Assembly (NCBI RefSeq): GCF_001427825.1 | Contig: NZ_LMGT01000010.1 | Coordinates: forward strand, 35,125-99,124 | Source: Brevundimonas sp. Root608 | GTDB lineage: Bacteria > Pseudomonadota > Alphaproteobacteria > Caulobacterales > Caulobacteraceae | Reading direction: 5' to 3' | DNA length: 64,000 bases | Shown: positions 1 through 8,774 of the stretch, in pieces | Layout of the letters: each line of letters begins with the position of its first letter | Numbering within the stretch: the first letter of the stretch is position 1 | Program-made: the position numbers and the translations under genes | Notes under the pieces: generated by a model | The model's database searches: none | The model's input: only the letters and a program-made list of their open reading frames with translations | What the model was told of the DNA's origin: nothing

Positions 1-742
1 CGAGGTTCAGCAGGGCGCGGCGGCCCGCCTCTTTTTCGTCCTCGCCGACGATGGCGCTCTTGATCTCGACCGAACGGACGACGGCCCTGGTCAGGGCGGC
101 AGGATCGCCCTTGGCACCGACGGCCCCCTCGCCCGCCAGCCAGTCGAAAAAGTCTGCATCGCAGATCAGGCCGTGTTTCAGCACCTCGGCCCAGCCCGAG
201 CGCAACTGACGGTCCGGCAGGGTGGCCAGCAGGTCGATGTCGGCCACCACCATGCGCGGCTGGTGGAAGGCCCCGACCAGATTCTTGCCGCGAGGCGTGT
301 CGATGGCCGTCTTGCCGCCCACGGAGGAGTCGACCTGGGCCAGCAGTGTGGTCGGCGCCTGGACGACGTCGATGCCGCGCATGTACAGGGCCGCAGCCAG
401 ACCCGCGAGGTCGCCCACGACGCCGCCGCCCAGGGCGATGATCAGGTCGCGCCGGTCCAGGCCAAACGCCAGCAGGCGATCGATGACCCGCTCCAGCTCG
501 GCGAACGACTTGGAATTCTCGCCTGGCGGAATGGTCAGCAGCCGGCCGCGGATGCCCGCCGCCCGCAGCGAGGCCAAGGCGGCGGGACCGTGCAGACCGG
601 CCACGGTCTCGTCCGTGATGATCACCGTCCGGCCCCGGACCAAAGGCGCGACGCGGGTCCCCAGTTCGGCCAGCAGACCCCGGCCGACGACCACGTCATA
701 GGGTTCGAACCGGCCGCCGCTGACGGGAACGATGACGGTCAT
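1..742 (-). CDS. aroB: 3-dehydroquinate synthase, 3' end cut by window edge
   Basis: Second step of the shikimate pathway: cyclises DAHP to 3-dehydroquinate using NAD and a divalent metal in the cytoplasm. I translated the minus strand from an ATG at 742 and it stays open to base 1, giving about 247 residues of a family that is usually about 360-370 long. Visible family motifs are [10 protein letters not shown] (nucleotide loop), [34 protein letters not shown] and [11 protein letters not shown] (metal and substrate site). The ATG overlaps the TGA of aroK as ATGA, so the two shikimate genes are translationally coupled. The remainder of the gene lies left of the window. Confidence 0.95.
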   Translation of the reverse strand, partial: MTVIVPVSGGRFEPYDVVVGRGLLAELGTRVAPLVRGRTVIITDETVAGLHGPAALASLRAAGIRGRLLTIPPGENSKSFAELERVIDRLLAFGLDRRDLIIALGGGVVGDLAGLAAALYMRGIDVVQAPTTLLAQVDSSVGGKTAIDTPRGKNLVGAFHQPRMVVADIDLLATLPDRQLRSGWAEVLKHGLICDADFFDWLAGEGAVGAKGDPAALTRAVVRSVEIKSAIVGEDEKEAGRRALLNL

Positions 743-1347
743 GCCGCCCGCTCCGCCGCGAAGGCGTCCAGCGCTTGGACGATGGCTTCCACCGCCTCGG
801 CGTGGGCGCCGGTGGCGACGTCAACGGTCAGGTCGGCCAGGCCGTAGTAGGGATAGCGGACCTCGGCCATGGCCGTCAGCGTCTCGAGGGGATCGCGGCC
901 GCGGAGCAGGGGGCGGGTGTCGCGGCGCTGGACGCGTTCGGCCACGGTCTCCAGGTCGGCCCGCATCCAGACGGTGACGGCGCGGGCGTGCAGGGCCTCG
1001 CGGGTTTCCGCGTTCAGGATGGCGCCGCCGCCGGTCGCCAGCACCATGCGCGGGCCGTGCAGCAGCCGCTTCATCACCCGCGCCTCCCCCGCCCGGAACT
1101 CGGCCTCGCCCAGCCGGGCGAAGATGTCGGAAACAGTCATGCCCGCCGCGGCCTCGATCTCCACATCGCCGTCGGCGAACGGCAGACCCAGTCGTTTGGC
1201 CAGGCGCCGACCCACCGTCGATTTACCCACGCCCATCAGCCCGACCAGAGCTATGGTGCGTTCATGGACGGGAATCGCCACGTCATGGCTCACGCGCGGC
1301 CTCGCGGGAGGTGGCGGCTCGGCGACGGAAGGGGCGTGGGGAGGCAC
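739..1347 (-). CDS. aroK: Shikimate kinase
   Basis: Phosphorylates shikimate at O3 with ATP. The P-loop GLMGVGKST is followed by the FADGDVEIE substrate and Mg region, the ATGGG loop and the LLRGRDPL lid, the standard order in AroK. The frame opens at a GTG at 1347 and gives 202 residues; the first 18 are a proline-rich stretch that the family does not need, and a second GTG at 1293 would start just before the conserved core. Neither start has a clear ribosome-binding site, so the N-terminus is uncertain. It lies upstream of aroB with an ATGA overlap and diverges from xerD. This aroB-aroK-xerD grouping is common in alphaproteobacteria. Confidence 0.93.
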   Translation of the reverse strand: MPPHAPSVAEPPPPARPRVSHDVAIPVHERTIALVGLMGVGKSTVGRRLAKRLGLPFADGDVEIEAAAGMTVSDIFARLGEAEFRAGEARVMKRLLHGPRMVLATGGGAILNAETREALHARAVTVWMRADLETVAERVQRRDTRPLLRGRDPLETLTAMAEVRYPYYGLADLTVDVATGAHAEAVEAIVQALDAFAAERAA

Positions 1348-1403
1348 GGCATGACAGGCTCATCCTCTACACCAAGCGCCGCGATCAGGAAGCGCCGCGA
1401 CGC

Positions 1404-2300
1404 ATGAGCACGCCCCAGATCGAAGCCTTTCTGGAGATGATGGCCGTCGAACGCGACGCCTCGCCCCATACCCTTTCCGCCTACGGCCGCGATCTGGCCG
1501 ACGCCGAGGCGAGCGTTGAGGGCGGGCTGATGAAGGGCGACGAGGCGGGGGTCGAAGGCTGGTACGCCGGGCTGGCGCGCCAAGGCCTGTCGCCGGCCAC
1601 CCAGGCCCGGCGGCGGTCGGCGGTGCGCCAATTCTACCGGTTCGCATTGGGCGAAGGCTGGCGCAGCGACGATCCTTCGCGGCGACTGGATGCTCCGAAA
1701 CAGGGCCGCAGCCTGCCCCGGACCCTGTCGGGCGAGGAGATCCAGCGATTGCTCGCCGCGTCGGCGCACGAGGGCGCCGCCGGCTTGCGGCTCGTGGCCT
1801 TGGTCGAGCTGGCCTATGCGTCGGGTCTTCGGGTGTCCGAACTGCTGGGCCTGAGGCTGGAGGCGGTGCGCCGCGATCCGGCCTGGCTGATCGTCCGCGG
1901 CAAGGGCGGCAAGGAGCGCCTGGCCCCTCTGAACACGTCGGCGCGCGAGGCCGTGAAAGCCTGGCTGATCGCCCGCGACGCCGCACGGCCGGACAAGGCC
2001 CCCGACAGCCCGTGGCTGTTCCCGTCCTCCTCGGCGAAGGGCCATCTGACCCCGCGCAGGTTCGCCCAGCTGCTGGACCAGGCCGCCATTGATGCCGGGA
2101 TCGACCCGGCCCGTGTCAGCCCGCACGTCCTGCGCCACGCCTTCGCCACCCACCTGCTGGACGGCGGGGCCGACCTGCGCGTGGTCCAGACGCTGCTGGG
2201 CCATGCGGACATCGCCACCACCCAGATCTACACTCATGTCGCCACCGACCGGCTGGCGCAGGTGGTGCGCTCCAAGCACCCCTTGGCGCGTGAGGACTAG
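1404..2300 (+). CDS. xerD: Site-specific tyrosine recombinase XerD
   Basis: Tyrosine recombinase of 298 residues that, with XerC, resolves chromosome dimers at dif during division. An N-terminal SAM-like core-binding domain (about residues 5-90, starting IEAFLEMM) precedes the catalytic domain. The full catalytic set is visible: R143 in SGLRVSE, a lysine in GKGGKER, H241 and R244 in HVLRH, H267 in LLGHAD and nucleophile Y276 in TQIYTH. I chose the ATG at 1404 because the in-frame extension upstream is basic low-complexity sequence absent from the family. XerD rather than XerC is inferred from the aroK and accA neighbours. It is a housekeeping gene, not the integrase of a mobile element. Confidence 0.9.
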   Translation: MSTPQIEAFLEMMAVERDASPHTLSAYGRDLADAEASVEGGLMKGDEAGVEGWYAGLARQGLSPATQARRRSAVRQFYRFALGEGWRSDDPSRRLDAPKQGRSLPRTLSGEEIQRLLAASAHEGAAGLRLVALVELAYASGLRVSELLGLRLEAVRRDPAWLIVRGKGGKERLAPLNTSAREAVKAWLIARDAARPDKAPDSPWLFPSSSAKGHLTPRRFAQLLDQAAIDAGIDPARVSPHVLRHAFATHLLDGGADLRVVQTLLGHADIATTQIYTHVATDRLAQVVRSKHPLARED

Positions 2301-2318
2301 CAGCGCATATTCCCGACC

Positions 2319-2543
2319 ATGAGCCAGTCATTCTACGTCAAGGCGATCTGGGACCCGGAGGCTGAGGTCTGGTGCAGCGAGTCCGATATCCCGGGCCTGG
2401 TGCTGGAGACCACGACCTTGGCCGAGTTTGAGTCGCTGGCACGTCATTTCGCGCCGGAACTGCTGGCCGAGAACCTGGGCATTCATGGCCCGGTGCCGAT
2501 CCGATTTGAAGCTGCCGGCGGCTTCGATGTCGTTGCCGCCTGA
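2319..2543 (+). CDS. hicB: HicB-type antitoxin (DUF1902 family)
   Basis: A 74-residue protein with the partial RNase-H-like fold typical of HicB/DUF1902: the opening FYVKAIWDPEAEVWCSESD and IPGLVLET strands are the signature, followed by the helix starting LAEFESLA. It lacks an obvious C-terminal DNA-binding domain, as is usual for the short DUF1902 type. It lies 18 bp after xerD and 95 bp before a HicA-like gene on the same strand, which supports the antitoxin role. The antitoxin-first order is the reverse of classical hicAB. The function is inferred from family and context. Confidence 0.8.
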   Translation: MSQSFYVKAIWDPEAEVWCSESDIPGLVLETTTLAEFESLARHFAPELLAENLGIHGPVPIRFEAAGGFDVVAA

Positions 2544-2638
2544 GGCTCCCTTGTCGAAATGACCCTCAGGATACCGGGTGCATTGTTGAACTCCGGTCGT
2601 GACGTGACGCTCGTCCATCGATTTTGAACGAGCTGGAT

Positions 2639-2833
2639 ATGCCAAAGGACTTCTATTCCGAACTCACTGCCCTCCTGCTCGCTGCCGGTTGGCGGCGGGT
2701 GGCCAACGCCAAGGGCAGTCACGAAAAGTGGCGGCATCCGGATCAAGCTCATGCCGTCATTGTCGCTCGCTCGAAAAGCCGCCACACCGCCAATGAAACG
2801 CTCAAACAAGCCGGCCTGCCCAAGGCCTTCTGA
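2639..2833 (+). CDS. hicA: HicA-type mRNA interferase toxin
   Basis: A 64-residue protein with the small double-stranded-RNA-binding-like fold of HicA toxins. The hallmark LLLAAGWRRV segment is followed by KGSHEKWRHPD, whose histidine (about residue 28) is the family's catalytic residue, and by HTANETLKQAGL. HicA toxins cleave mRNA and are held inactive by HicB. I chose the ATG at 2639; an in-frame TTG at 2624 adds five residues. It pairs with the DUF1902 antitoxin just upstream. All key residues are present, so nothing suggests decay. Confidence 0.82.
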   Translation: MPKDFYSELTALLLAAGWRRVANAKGSHEKWRHPDQAHAVIVARSKSRHTANETLKQAGLPKAF

Positions 2834-2917
2834 ACCGTCGCTTGCTCCCCGGCGTTGACCTGACTAGGTTCCGCCGCCTTCCGATGCGCCGCATGGCGCG
2901 CCTGTTCCGGACGCCTT

Positions 2918-3868
2918 ATGGCCGTGCACTACCTCGAGTTCGAAAAGCCGATCGCCGATCTGGAGGCCAAGATCGAGGAGCTGAATCTGCTCTCCTCGAC
3001 CTCCGGGTCCTTCGACGCCGAGGTGGACGGCCTGCGCCAGAAGGCCGAGCAGCTGCGCCGGAAGACCTACGCCGGCCTCGACCCATGGATGAAGACCCAG
3101 GTCGCGCGCCATCCGCAGCGTCCGCATTTTGTCGACTATGTCGAGGGCCTGTTCACCGACTTTGTCGAACTGAAGGGCGACCGCCAATTCGGCGACGACC
3201 AGGCCATCCTGGGCGGCCTGGCTCGCTTCCGCGGCGAGCCGGTCGTGCTGATGGGCCACGAGAAGGGCTATGACACCCAGACGCGGGTGGTGCACAATTT
3301 CGGCATGGCGCGGCCGGAAGGCTATCGCAAGGCCGTTCGCCTGATGGACCTGGCGGAACAGTACGGCCTGCCGGTGCTGACCTTTGTCGACACCGCCGGC
3401 GCCTATCCGGGCCTGGGCGCCGAGGAGCGCGGCCAGGCCGAGGCGATCGCGCGGTCGACCGAGCGTTGCCTGACCCTGGGCGTTCCCTCGATCGCGACCA
3501 TCACCGGCGAAGGCGGCTCGGGCGGGGCGATCGCCATCGCCGCGGCCGGCCGCGTGCTGATGCTGGAGCATTCGATCTATTCGGTGATTTCGCCCGAAGG
3601 CGCGGCGGGCATCCTGTGGCGCGACGGGGCAAGGGCCCGCGACGCGGCCATGGCCATGAAGATCACGGCGCCCGATCTGCTGGAACTCAGGATCATCGAC
3701 CGGATCATCCCGGAACCGGTTGGCGGAGCCCATGCCAACCGCGAGGCGGCGATCGCCACCGTCGGCGAGGTGTTGGCCGAGGAACTGAAAGCCCTGTCCG
3801 GCATGACCCCGGATCAGCTGCGCAAGGCGCGCGCCGACCGCTTCTACGCCATTGGCCGCGCAAGCTGA
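2918..3868 (+). CDS. accA: Acetyl-CoA carboxylase carboxyltransferase subunit alpha
   Basis: A 316-residue alpha subunit of the carboxyltransferase that moves the carboxyl group from biotin carrier protein to acetyl-CoA, the committed step of fatty acid synthesis. The N-terminal helix starts YLEFEKPIADLEAKIEEL, and the crotonase-like core contains GDRQFGDDQA, GHEKGYDT, TFVDTAGAYPG, GEGGSGGA and the SPEGAAGILWR loop, all typical of AccA. Length matches the family (about 315-320). It is probably a single-gene unit; the next gene starts 84 bp downstream. Confidence 0.97.
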   Translation: MAVHYLEFEKPIADLEAKIEELNLLSSTSGSFDAEVDGLRQKAEQLRRKTYAGLDPWMKTQVARHPQRPHFVDYVEGLFTDFVELKGDRQFGDDQAILGGLARFRGEPVVLMGHEKGYDTQTRVVHNFGMARPEGYRKAVRLMDLAEQYGLPVLTFVDTAGAYPGLGAEERGQAEAIARSTERCLTLGVPSIATITGEGGSGGAIAIAAAGRVLMLEHSIYSVISPEGAAGILWRDGARARDAAMAMKITAPDLLELRIIDRIIPEPVGGAHANREAAIATVGEVLAEELKALSGMTPDQLRKARADRFYAIGRAS

Positions 3869-3951
3869 GCGTTAACCAGTCGTTCTACTCTGGCGTGCCA
3901 TTCGTCACAGCCTGGTAAGCGATTGGTTCGCGTGCTGTTTGCGGGGTCCGT

Positions 3952-4530
3952 ATGGGTGGCGTCGGAGAGTCCCTTCGTGAAAGCGCGGTCATTAACCTGA
4001 CCTCGGCGACGACGATGGTCGTCGACGATTCGGCCTTCGGACTCGATCTGACGTGCCAGGCCCTGAGGGGGTTCGGCATCCGGACCAGCTACACCTGCCA
4101 GAGCGCCGCGGAGGCCATGGAAATCCTGGTCGATCACCCCATCGACCTGCTGGTGGTCGACTGCGAGATGCCCAGCGTCGACGGTTACGAACTGGTGCGC
4201 TGGCTGCGGCGTTCGACCAAGACCAACGCCCTCGCGCCCGTCATCATGACCGCCGCCCACATGCGCCGCTCCAAGATCACGGAGGCTCGCGATTGCGGAG
4301 CGAATTTCGTGGTCACCAAACCGTTCAGCGCCTCGACCCTGCTTGAACGAATCGTCTGGGTGGCCCGCGATACACGCCCGTTCCTCGAGGTCGGGGACTA
4401 TTTCGGCCCGGACCGCCGCATTCGCGACGAGAGCCCGCCCTCGGACGAACGGCGCGCCGCGGTGATCCGCAAGGCGGCGTTTGAGGCAGACCAGGCCGCG
4501 CGGGCGGCCGCAACAACCGACGCGCAATGA
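3952..4530 (+). CDS. Single-receiver response regulator
   Basis: A 192-residue protein with a CheY-like receiver domain (about residues 20-140) and no DNA-binding output domain. The acidic pocket is D25-D26 in VVDDS, the phosphorylation site is D70 in LLVVDCEMP, the switch threonine is T100 in IMTAAH and the lysine is K123 in VTKPF. The C-terminal tail carries a GPDRRIRDE motif, also seen at the end of other alphaproteobacterial single-domain regulators, then an Arg/Ala-rich stretch. Its last four bases overlap the next start as ATGA, so both proteins are probably made together. No histidine kinase is adjacent, so the input is unknown. Confidence 0.88.
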   Translation: MGGVGESLRESAVINLTSATTMVVDDSAFGLDLTCQALRGFGIRTSYTCQSAAEAMEILVDHPIDLLVVDCEMPSVDGYELVRWLRRSTKTNALAPVIMTAAHMRRSKITEARDCGANFVVTKPFSASTLLERIVWVARDTRPFLEVGDYFGPDRRIRDESPPSDERRAAVIRKAAFEADQAARAAATTDAQ

Positions 4531-5003
4531 CAGTCATCACCCACGCCCGGCTCCGGTCCAACCTCTCGAAGATGATCGACTCGCCCGGCGGCGTCAGCGT
4601 CGGCGCGGCGCTGTCCCAGGCGCGCGCCAACATCGAGGCCAGGCGCGCCGAGGCGATGGCCATGGTCGAGGTCCAGATCGCGGCCCTTGAGGCCGTGGCT
4701 CCCCCGGCCAGCCTCGAGGACCAGGTCTTCCGCCTGAACGAGGCCTATCGCGCGGCCAACGCCGTCATCGACGCGGCCAGTCCGTTCGAGCTGCTGGACC
4801 TGTGCAGCGCGGCCAGCGGCCTGTGCGACCTGATCGACGGCGCGCCGACCGACCGGACCTTCGACTGGCGCATCGTCACCGTCCATGCCCGCTCTTTGCG
4901 CCTGCTGCAGACCCTGCCGCTGGAAGAGACTGCGGCGCGGGCCACGGTGCTGGACAGCCTGAAGATGGTCTCTGACCGCAAGCTGCCGCCCAAGGCCACC
5001 TAG
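4527..5003 (+). CDS. Conserved protein coupled to response regulator
   Basis: A 158-residue soluble, mostly helical protein that I do not recognise. It has no signal peptide or membrane segment. An Ala/Glu-rich helix (about residues 25-55) is followed by a hydrophobic leucine/cysteine patch, FELLDLCSAASGLCDLIDG. Its ATG overlaps the stop of the response regulator, so a partner or output role for that regulator is the best inference, for example a phosphotransfer or adaptor protein; no histidine in a clear Hpt motif is visible. Its TAG stop interlocks with the TAG of the convergent ABC transporter gene on one CTAG. Confidence 0.75.
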   Translation: MTVITHARLRSNLSKMIDSPGGVSVGAALSQARANIEARRAEAMAMVEVQIAALEAVAPPASLEDQVFRLNEAYRAANAVIDAASPFELLDLCSAASGLCDLIDGAPTDRTFDWRIVTVHARSLRLLQTLPLEETAARATVLDSLKMVSDRKLPPKAT

Positions 5004-6898
5004 GCCGGCGTACGCTCGGTCCTGGCGCCGCGCGTCTGCTTGCGCCACAGCGCCGCATATTCCCCGCCCTGACGCGCCACCAGTTCGTGATGCGCGCCCC
5101 GCTCGACGATCCGGCCTGCCTTGAGCACCAGGATCTGGTCGGCGTCGGCGATGGTCGACAGCCGGTGCGCCACGACCAGGGTGGTTCGGCCGGTGCGGGC
5201 CCGGCGCAGGGTCTTCTGGATCGCGGCCTCGGTTCGGCTGTCCAGCGCGCTGGTCGCCTCGTCGAGAATGAGGACGCAGGGGTCGGCCAGCAGGGCGCGG
5301 GCGATGCCGACGCGCTGGCGCTCGCCGCCCGACAGTTTCAGGCCGCGCTCGCCCACCCTTGTGTCCATGCCGTCGGGCAGCTCGCGGATGAAGTTGGACA
5401 GCTCGGCCGCCTCGGCCGCGGCCCAGATCGCCGCCTCGTCGGCGTCGGGCCGGGCGAAGCCGATGTTGGCGCGGATGGTGTCGTTGAACAGGGCCACGTC
5501 CTGCGGCACCAGGGCCACGGCCGCCCGCAGGGATTCCTGGGTCACCTGACGGGCGTCCAGCCCCTCGATCAGCACCCTGCCCTCCTGGGGATCCAGCAGC
5601 CGCAACGCCAGTTTGACGATGGTCGATTTTCCCGAGCCCGAGGGGCCGACAAGAGCCGTCGTCGTGCCCGGCGGTGCGAGGAAGCTGACATCCTCCAGAC
5701 CATTGGCCCGGGCGTCGTGGCGGAAACCGACCCGTTCGAAGGCCAGCGACGCGCCCCTGGCGTCCAGCGGACGCGGCAGGGGGACGGCGGCGGGGGCGTC
5801 GGCGACCTGCGGCGTCTGTCGCGTCACCTTCAGCATCTCCTCCATGTCGATGAAGGACTGGCGGACTTCCCGATAGGCGAAACCGAGGATGTTCAGCGGC
5901 GCATAGAGGGAGATCATGATGAGCACGGCGGCGGTGACATCGCCGGGACCCATGCGACCGGCGGCGGCTTCGAAGCCCGCCATGACGGCCATGACGCCGA
6001 GGCCGACGTTCATGATCACCGCCTGCATGACGTTGAGCAGGGCCAGCGAACTGTTGGCCTTCAGGGCGGCGCGCGTGTAGTCGCCCAGGGCGTTGTCATA
6101 GGTCCGGGCCGCGCGCGCCTCGGCCCCGAACGACTTGACGGTCTCGTAGTTCAGCAGGGCGTCGACCGAGACCCCGGCGGCCTCGGTGTCGGCCGCGTTC
6201 ATCTCGCGCCGATGCTCCAGTCGCCAGTTGGACAGGGCGAAGGTCGAGGCGGCGTAGACGGCGACCACGCCCACGGCCACCGCGCCGAAGCGCCAGTCGT
6301 ATTTGCCGGCCAGGACGCCGGCGGCCAGCACCAGCTCGACGCCGGTCGGCACGAGGTTGAAGGCGAGGATGCGCATCAGGAAGTCGACCGAGCGCGCGCC
6401 CCGGTCCATGGTCCGCGACAGCGAGCCCGAGCGCTTGGTCTGGTGGAAGTCCAGCGACAGGCTGAGGGCATGGGCGAAGGTCTCGGTCGCGGCCGTGCGC
6501 TGGGCCGCCGAGCGGACCGGGGCGAAGACGACGTCGGCGGCGTTCGGCGCGATGGCGGACAGCAGGCGCACGAAGGCCCAGCCCAGGGCGAAGGCGGCGA
6601 AGCCCAGACCCACGGCGACGCCCGCCCCCTGACCCGCCGCCAGATGATTGACCGCCGCGCCCAGCACCAGCGGCGCCAGCACGCCCAGGGCCTTGCCGCC
6701 CAGCGTCATGGCGATGGCCGCGACCAGACGCAGATGAAGCTGCGGGGCGTTGGAGCGGCCGACGAGTCTTATCAGGTCGCCGAGCGCCCGCCATGTCGGG
6801 GGGCCGTCCGCAGGAGGAACGACCCCGACCTGCCCCGCCTTCGCTACTGAATCACCCCGTCGTCCCGACCGTTCACCGTGCATCGCCATGGCGGACAT
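5000..6898 (-). CDS. ABC exporter, Atm1/HMT1-like, fused permease and ATPase
   Basis: A 632-residue half-transporter: six membrane segments (about residues 55-340) followed by a nucleotide-binding domain with Walker A GPSGSGKST, the Q-loop in LVPQDVALFN, signature LSGGERQRV, Walker B CVLILDEATSALD and switch histidine VVAHRLST. The coupling-helix motif NYETVKSFGAE is characteristic of the Atm1/HMT1 branch, whose members export glutathione-linked sulfur or metal compounds. It probably works as a homodimer in the inner membrane. The substrate is inferred from the family only. The start is the ATG at 6898; ATGs three and five codons further in are also possible. Confidence 0.88.
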   Translation of the reverse strand: MSAMAMHGERSGRRGDSVAKAGQVGVVPPADGPPTWRALGDLIRLVGRSNAPQLHLRLVAAIAMTLGGKALGVLAPLVLGAAVNHLAAGQGAGVAVGLGFAAFALGWAFVRLLSAIAPNAADVVFAPVRSAAQRTAATETFAHALSLSLDFHQTKRSGSLSRTMDRGARSVDFLMRILAFNLVPTGVELVLAAGVLAGKYDWRFGAVAVGVVAVYAASTFALSNWRLEHRREMNAADTEAAGVSVDALLNYETVKSFGAEARAARTYDNALGDYTRAALKANSSLALLNVMQAVIMNVGLGVMAVMAGFEAAAGRMGPGDVTAAVLIMISLYAPLNILGFAYREVRQSFIDMEEMLKVTRQTPQVADAPAAVPLPRPLDARGASLAFERVGFRHDARANGLEDVSFLAPPGTTTALVGPSGSGKSTIVKLALRLLDPQEGRVLIEGLDARQVTQESLRAAVALVPQDVALFNDTIRANIGFARPDADEAAIWAAAEAAELSNFIRELPDGMDTRVGERGLKLSGGERQRVGIARALLADPCVLILDEATSALDSRTEAAIQKTLRRARTGRTTLVVAHRLSTIADADQILVLKAGRIVERGAHHELVARQGGEYAALWRKQTRGARTERTPA

Positions 6899-6994
6899 AT
6901 GGACCGCGAGAGCCGCTGCGCAAAGAGCGCCATGACCGCAGCAGGGCCGGCTGCATGAACCGCAAAGGGCGAACGGCGGAACACGCCGTCACGG

Positions 6995-8203
6995 CTATCC
7001 CCGCCGACCCCCGTGTTTCGCATACTCCAGCCGGGCCACGGTGCGATTGTGGACCTCGTCGGGGCCGTCGGCGATGCGCAGGGTGCGGACCATGGCGTAC
7101 ATCTCGGCCAGGGGAGTGTCGGCCGAGACGCCGGCGCCGCCGAAGGCCTGGATGGCGTCGTCGATGACCTGCAGCGCCATGCGCGGGGCCGCGACCTTGA
7201 TCTGGGCGATCTCGGACTTGGCGTTTTTCGCCCCCGCCTCGTCCATCATCCACGCCGCCTTGAGCACCAGCAGGCGGCACATCTCGATATTGGTGCGGGC
7301 CTCGCCGACGCGCTGTTCCCAGACCGAATGCTCGGCCAGGGTCTTGCGGAAGGCGGTGCGCGACAGCAGGCGCTGGACCATCAGCTCCAGCGACCGTTCG
7401 GCGATGCCGATGACGCGCATGCAGTGGTGGATGCGGCCGGGCCCGAGACGGCCCTGGGCGATCTCGAAGCCCCTGCCCTCGCCCGCGATCAGGTTCTCGA
7501 CCGGGACGCGGACGTTCTCCAGCACCACCTCGGCGTGGCCGATCGGAGCCTCGTCATAGCCGAACACCGACAGCATCCGCTCGACGCGGAAGCCGGGCGT
7601 GTCGACGGGGACGATGATCTGGGACTGCTGGGTGTGGACCGAGGCGTCGGGGTCGGTCTTGCCCATGACGATGGTCACCGCGACGTTCGGGTGGGCCATG
7701 TTGGTCGACCACCATTTGCGGCCGTTGATGACATAGTGGTCGCCGTCGCGCTCGATCCGGGTCTGGATGTTGGTGGCGTCCGAAGAGGCGACCTCGGGCT
7801 CTGTCATCAGGAAGGCCGAGCGGATTTCGCCGGCCATCAGGGGCTTGAGCCATTTGGCCTGCTGCTCCTCATTCCCGTACATATGGAGCACTTCCATATT
7901 GCCGGTGTCGGGGGCGTTGCAGTTGAACGCCTCGGCCGACCACAGATGGCGACCCATCAGCTCGGCCAGCGGCGCGTATTCGAGGTTGGTCAGGCCGGCC
8001 CCGTGATCGCCCGGCAGGAACATGTTCCACAGACCGGCCTCGCGCGCCTTCGCCTTCATCTCCTCCATGGCCGGCGGCTGGCGCCGGGGATCCGCTCGGA
8101 CCTGGGCGCGGTACTCTTCCTCGCGCGGCAGGACGTGGTCGTCGAGGAAACGCTTCACCCGCTCCTGCCAGTGCAGGGCCCTGTCGCTGTGCCGGAAGTC
8201 CAT
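6995..8203 (-). CDS. Acyl-CoA dehydrogenase
   Basis: A 402-residue FAD enzyme that introduces the alpha-beta double bond in an acyl-CoA. The three ACAD regions are visible: N-terminal helices, the central FAD-binding strands with FLMTEPEVASSDATN and INGRKWWST, and the C-terminal helical domain ending in TLRIADGPDEVHNRTVARLEY. That last motif is typical of the ACAD10/11-like group, which acts on long or branched acyl groups. I chose the ATG at 8203, which has a GGAGA ribosome-binding site, over an upstream in-frame start because the upstream part is translated repeat DNA. An SCP2 gene lies upstream on the same strand. Confidence 0.92.
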   Translation of the reverse strand: MDFRHSDRALHWQERVKRFLDDHVLPREEEYRAQVRADPRRQPPAMEEMKAKAREAGLWNMFLPGDHGAGLTNLEYAPLAELMGRHLWSAEAFNCNAPDTGNMEVLHMYGNEEQQAKWLKPLMAGEIRSAFLMTEPEVASSDATNIQTRIERDGDHYVINGRKWWSTNMAHPNVAVTIVMGKTDPDASVHTQQSQIIVPVDTPGFRVERMLSVFGYDEAPIGHAEVVLENVRVPVENLIAGEGRGFEIAQGRLGPGRIHHCMRVIGIAERSLELMVQRLLSRTAFRKTLAEHSVWEQRVGEARTNIEMCRLLVLKAAWMMDEAGAKNAKSEIAQIKVAAPRMALQVIDDAIQAFGGAGVSADTPLAEMYAMVRTLRIADGPDEVHNRTVARLEYAKHGGRRG

Positions 8204-8216
8204 GGGGAGGTCTCCT

Positions 8217-8361
8217 TCTCCCTCTCCTTCATGGGGAGGGACGATTGGCCAAGCCAATCGGGGTGGGGCTGTGTGAAGCATCCGCCGATGGAGACCGGGC
8301 TGAAGTTCCCCACCCTGTCGTCGCTTCGCGCCGACATCCCTCCCCATGAAGGGGAGGGAGA
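8217..8361. repeat. Nested inverted-repeat intergenic element, copy 1
   Basis: About 145 bp with 25-nt outer arms at 8217-8241 and 8337-8361 that are reverse complements with one mismatch. Inside are a short hairpin (GATTGGC/GCCAATC, 8243-8259) and a GGTGGGG/CCCCACC pair. A related element with the same architecture and a similar right half lies at 34088-34230. It sits between the SCP2 and acyl-CoA dehydrogenase genes. It looks like a non-coding, MITE-like or REP-like repeat that folds into a long cruciform or RNA hairpin. Confidence 0.8.
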
Positions 8362-8372
8362 GGTCGTTGAAA

Positions 8373-8678
8373 TCAGCGCTTCAGCAGCGGGGCCAGCTTC
8401 TGGGCGATCATCATGTCGCCGGCGATCTTCAGCTTGCCCTGCATGAAGGCCATCATCGGGTCCAGCTGGCCGCTGGACAGGGCCATGAAGTCGTCCCAGC
8501 CGATCGAGACGGTGGCGTCCGCGGGCTTGTCCTCATTGGTCACGGTGTTCGGAGACGAGGCCCCGTCGATGTAGATCTTGCCGACATCGCCCAGATCGAT
8601 CTTCACGGTCTTGCCCAGACCGGAGTTGTCGCCCACGGCGCCGCGGATGTGTTCGGTGACTTGAGCCAGATCGGCCAT
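8373..8678 (-). CDS. SCP2 sterol-binding domain protein
   Basis: A 101-residue single-domain SCP2-like lipid carrier. The fold is recognisable from DATVSIGWDDFMALSSGQLDP, followed by FMQGKLKIAGDMMIAQKLAPLL, the lipid-tunnel helix and strand ending. Such proteins bind fatty acyl-CoA or sterol-like lipids and are often found beside beta-oxidation genes, which fits the acyl-CoA dehydrogenase downstream. I chose the ATG at 8678, which begins the conserved domain; a longer in-frame extension upstream is basic and without homology features. The two genes are separated by the palindromic repeat, so co-transcription is uncertain. Confidence 0.88.
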   Translation of the reverse strand: MADLAQVTEHIRGAVGDNSGLGKTVKIDLGDVGKIYIDGASSPNTVTNEDKPADATVSIGWDDFMALSSGQLDPMMAFMQGKLKIAGDMMIAQKLAPLLKR

Positions 8679-8774
8679 GGGGCATCTCCCTGAAGGACGT
8701 TGAGCCATGGACCTAGACCGCGCGGGAGGCGGCGCCAAGATCACCCGAGGTCAAGTTGGCGCGACGGCGGGCCC

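Noticed and set aside
1404..2300. XerD as the integrase of a genomic island carrying hicBA
   Set aside because: The gene sits in the conserved aroB-aroK-xerD-accA block with typical XerD length and residues. There is no tRNA, att repeat or other mobility gene nearby.
3872..3886. TTAACC sequence before the response regulator as a CtrA site
   Set aside because: The second half-site at N7 reads TTCT, two mismatches, and no other feature supports it.
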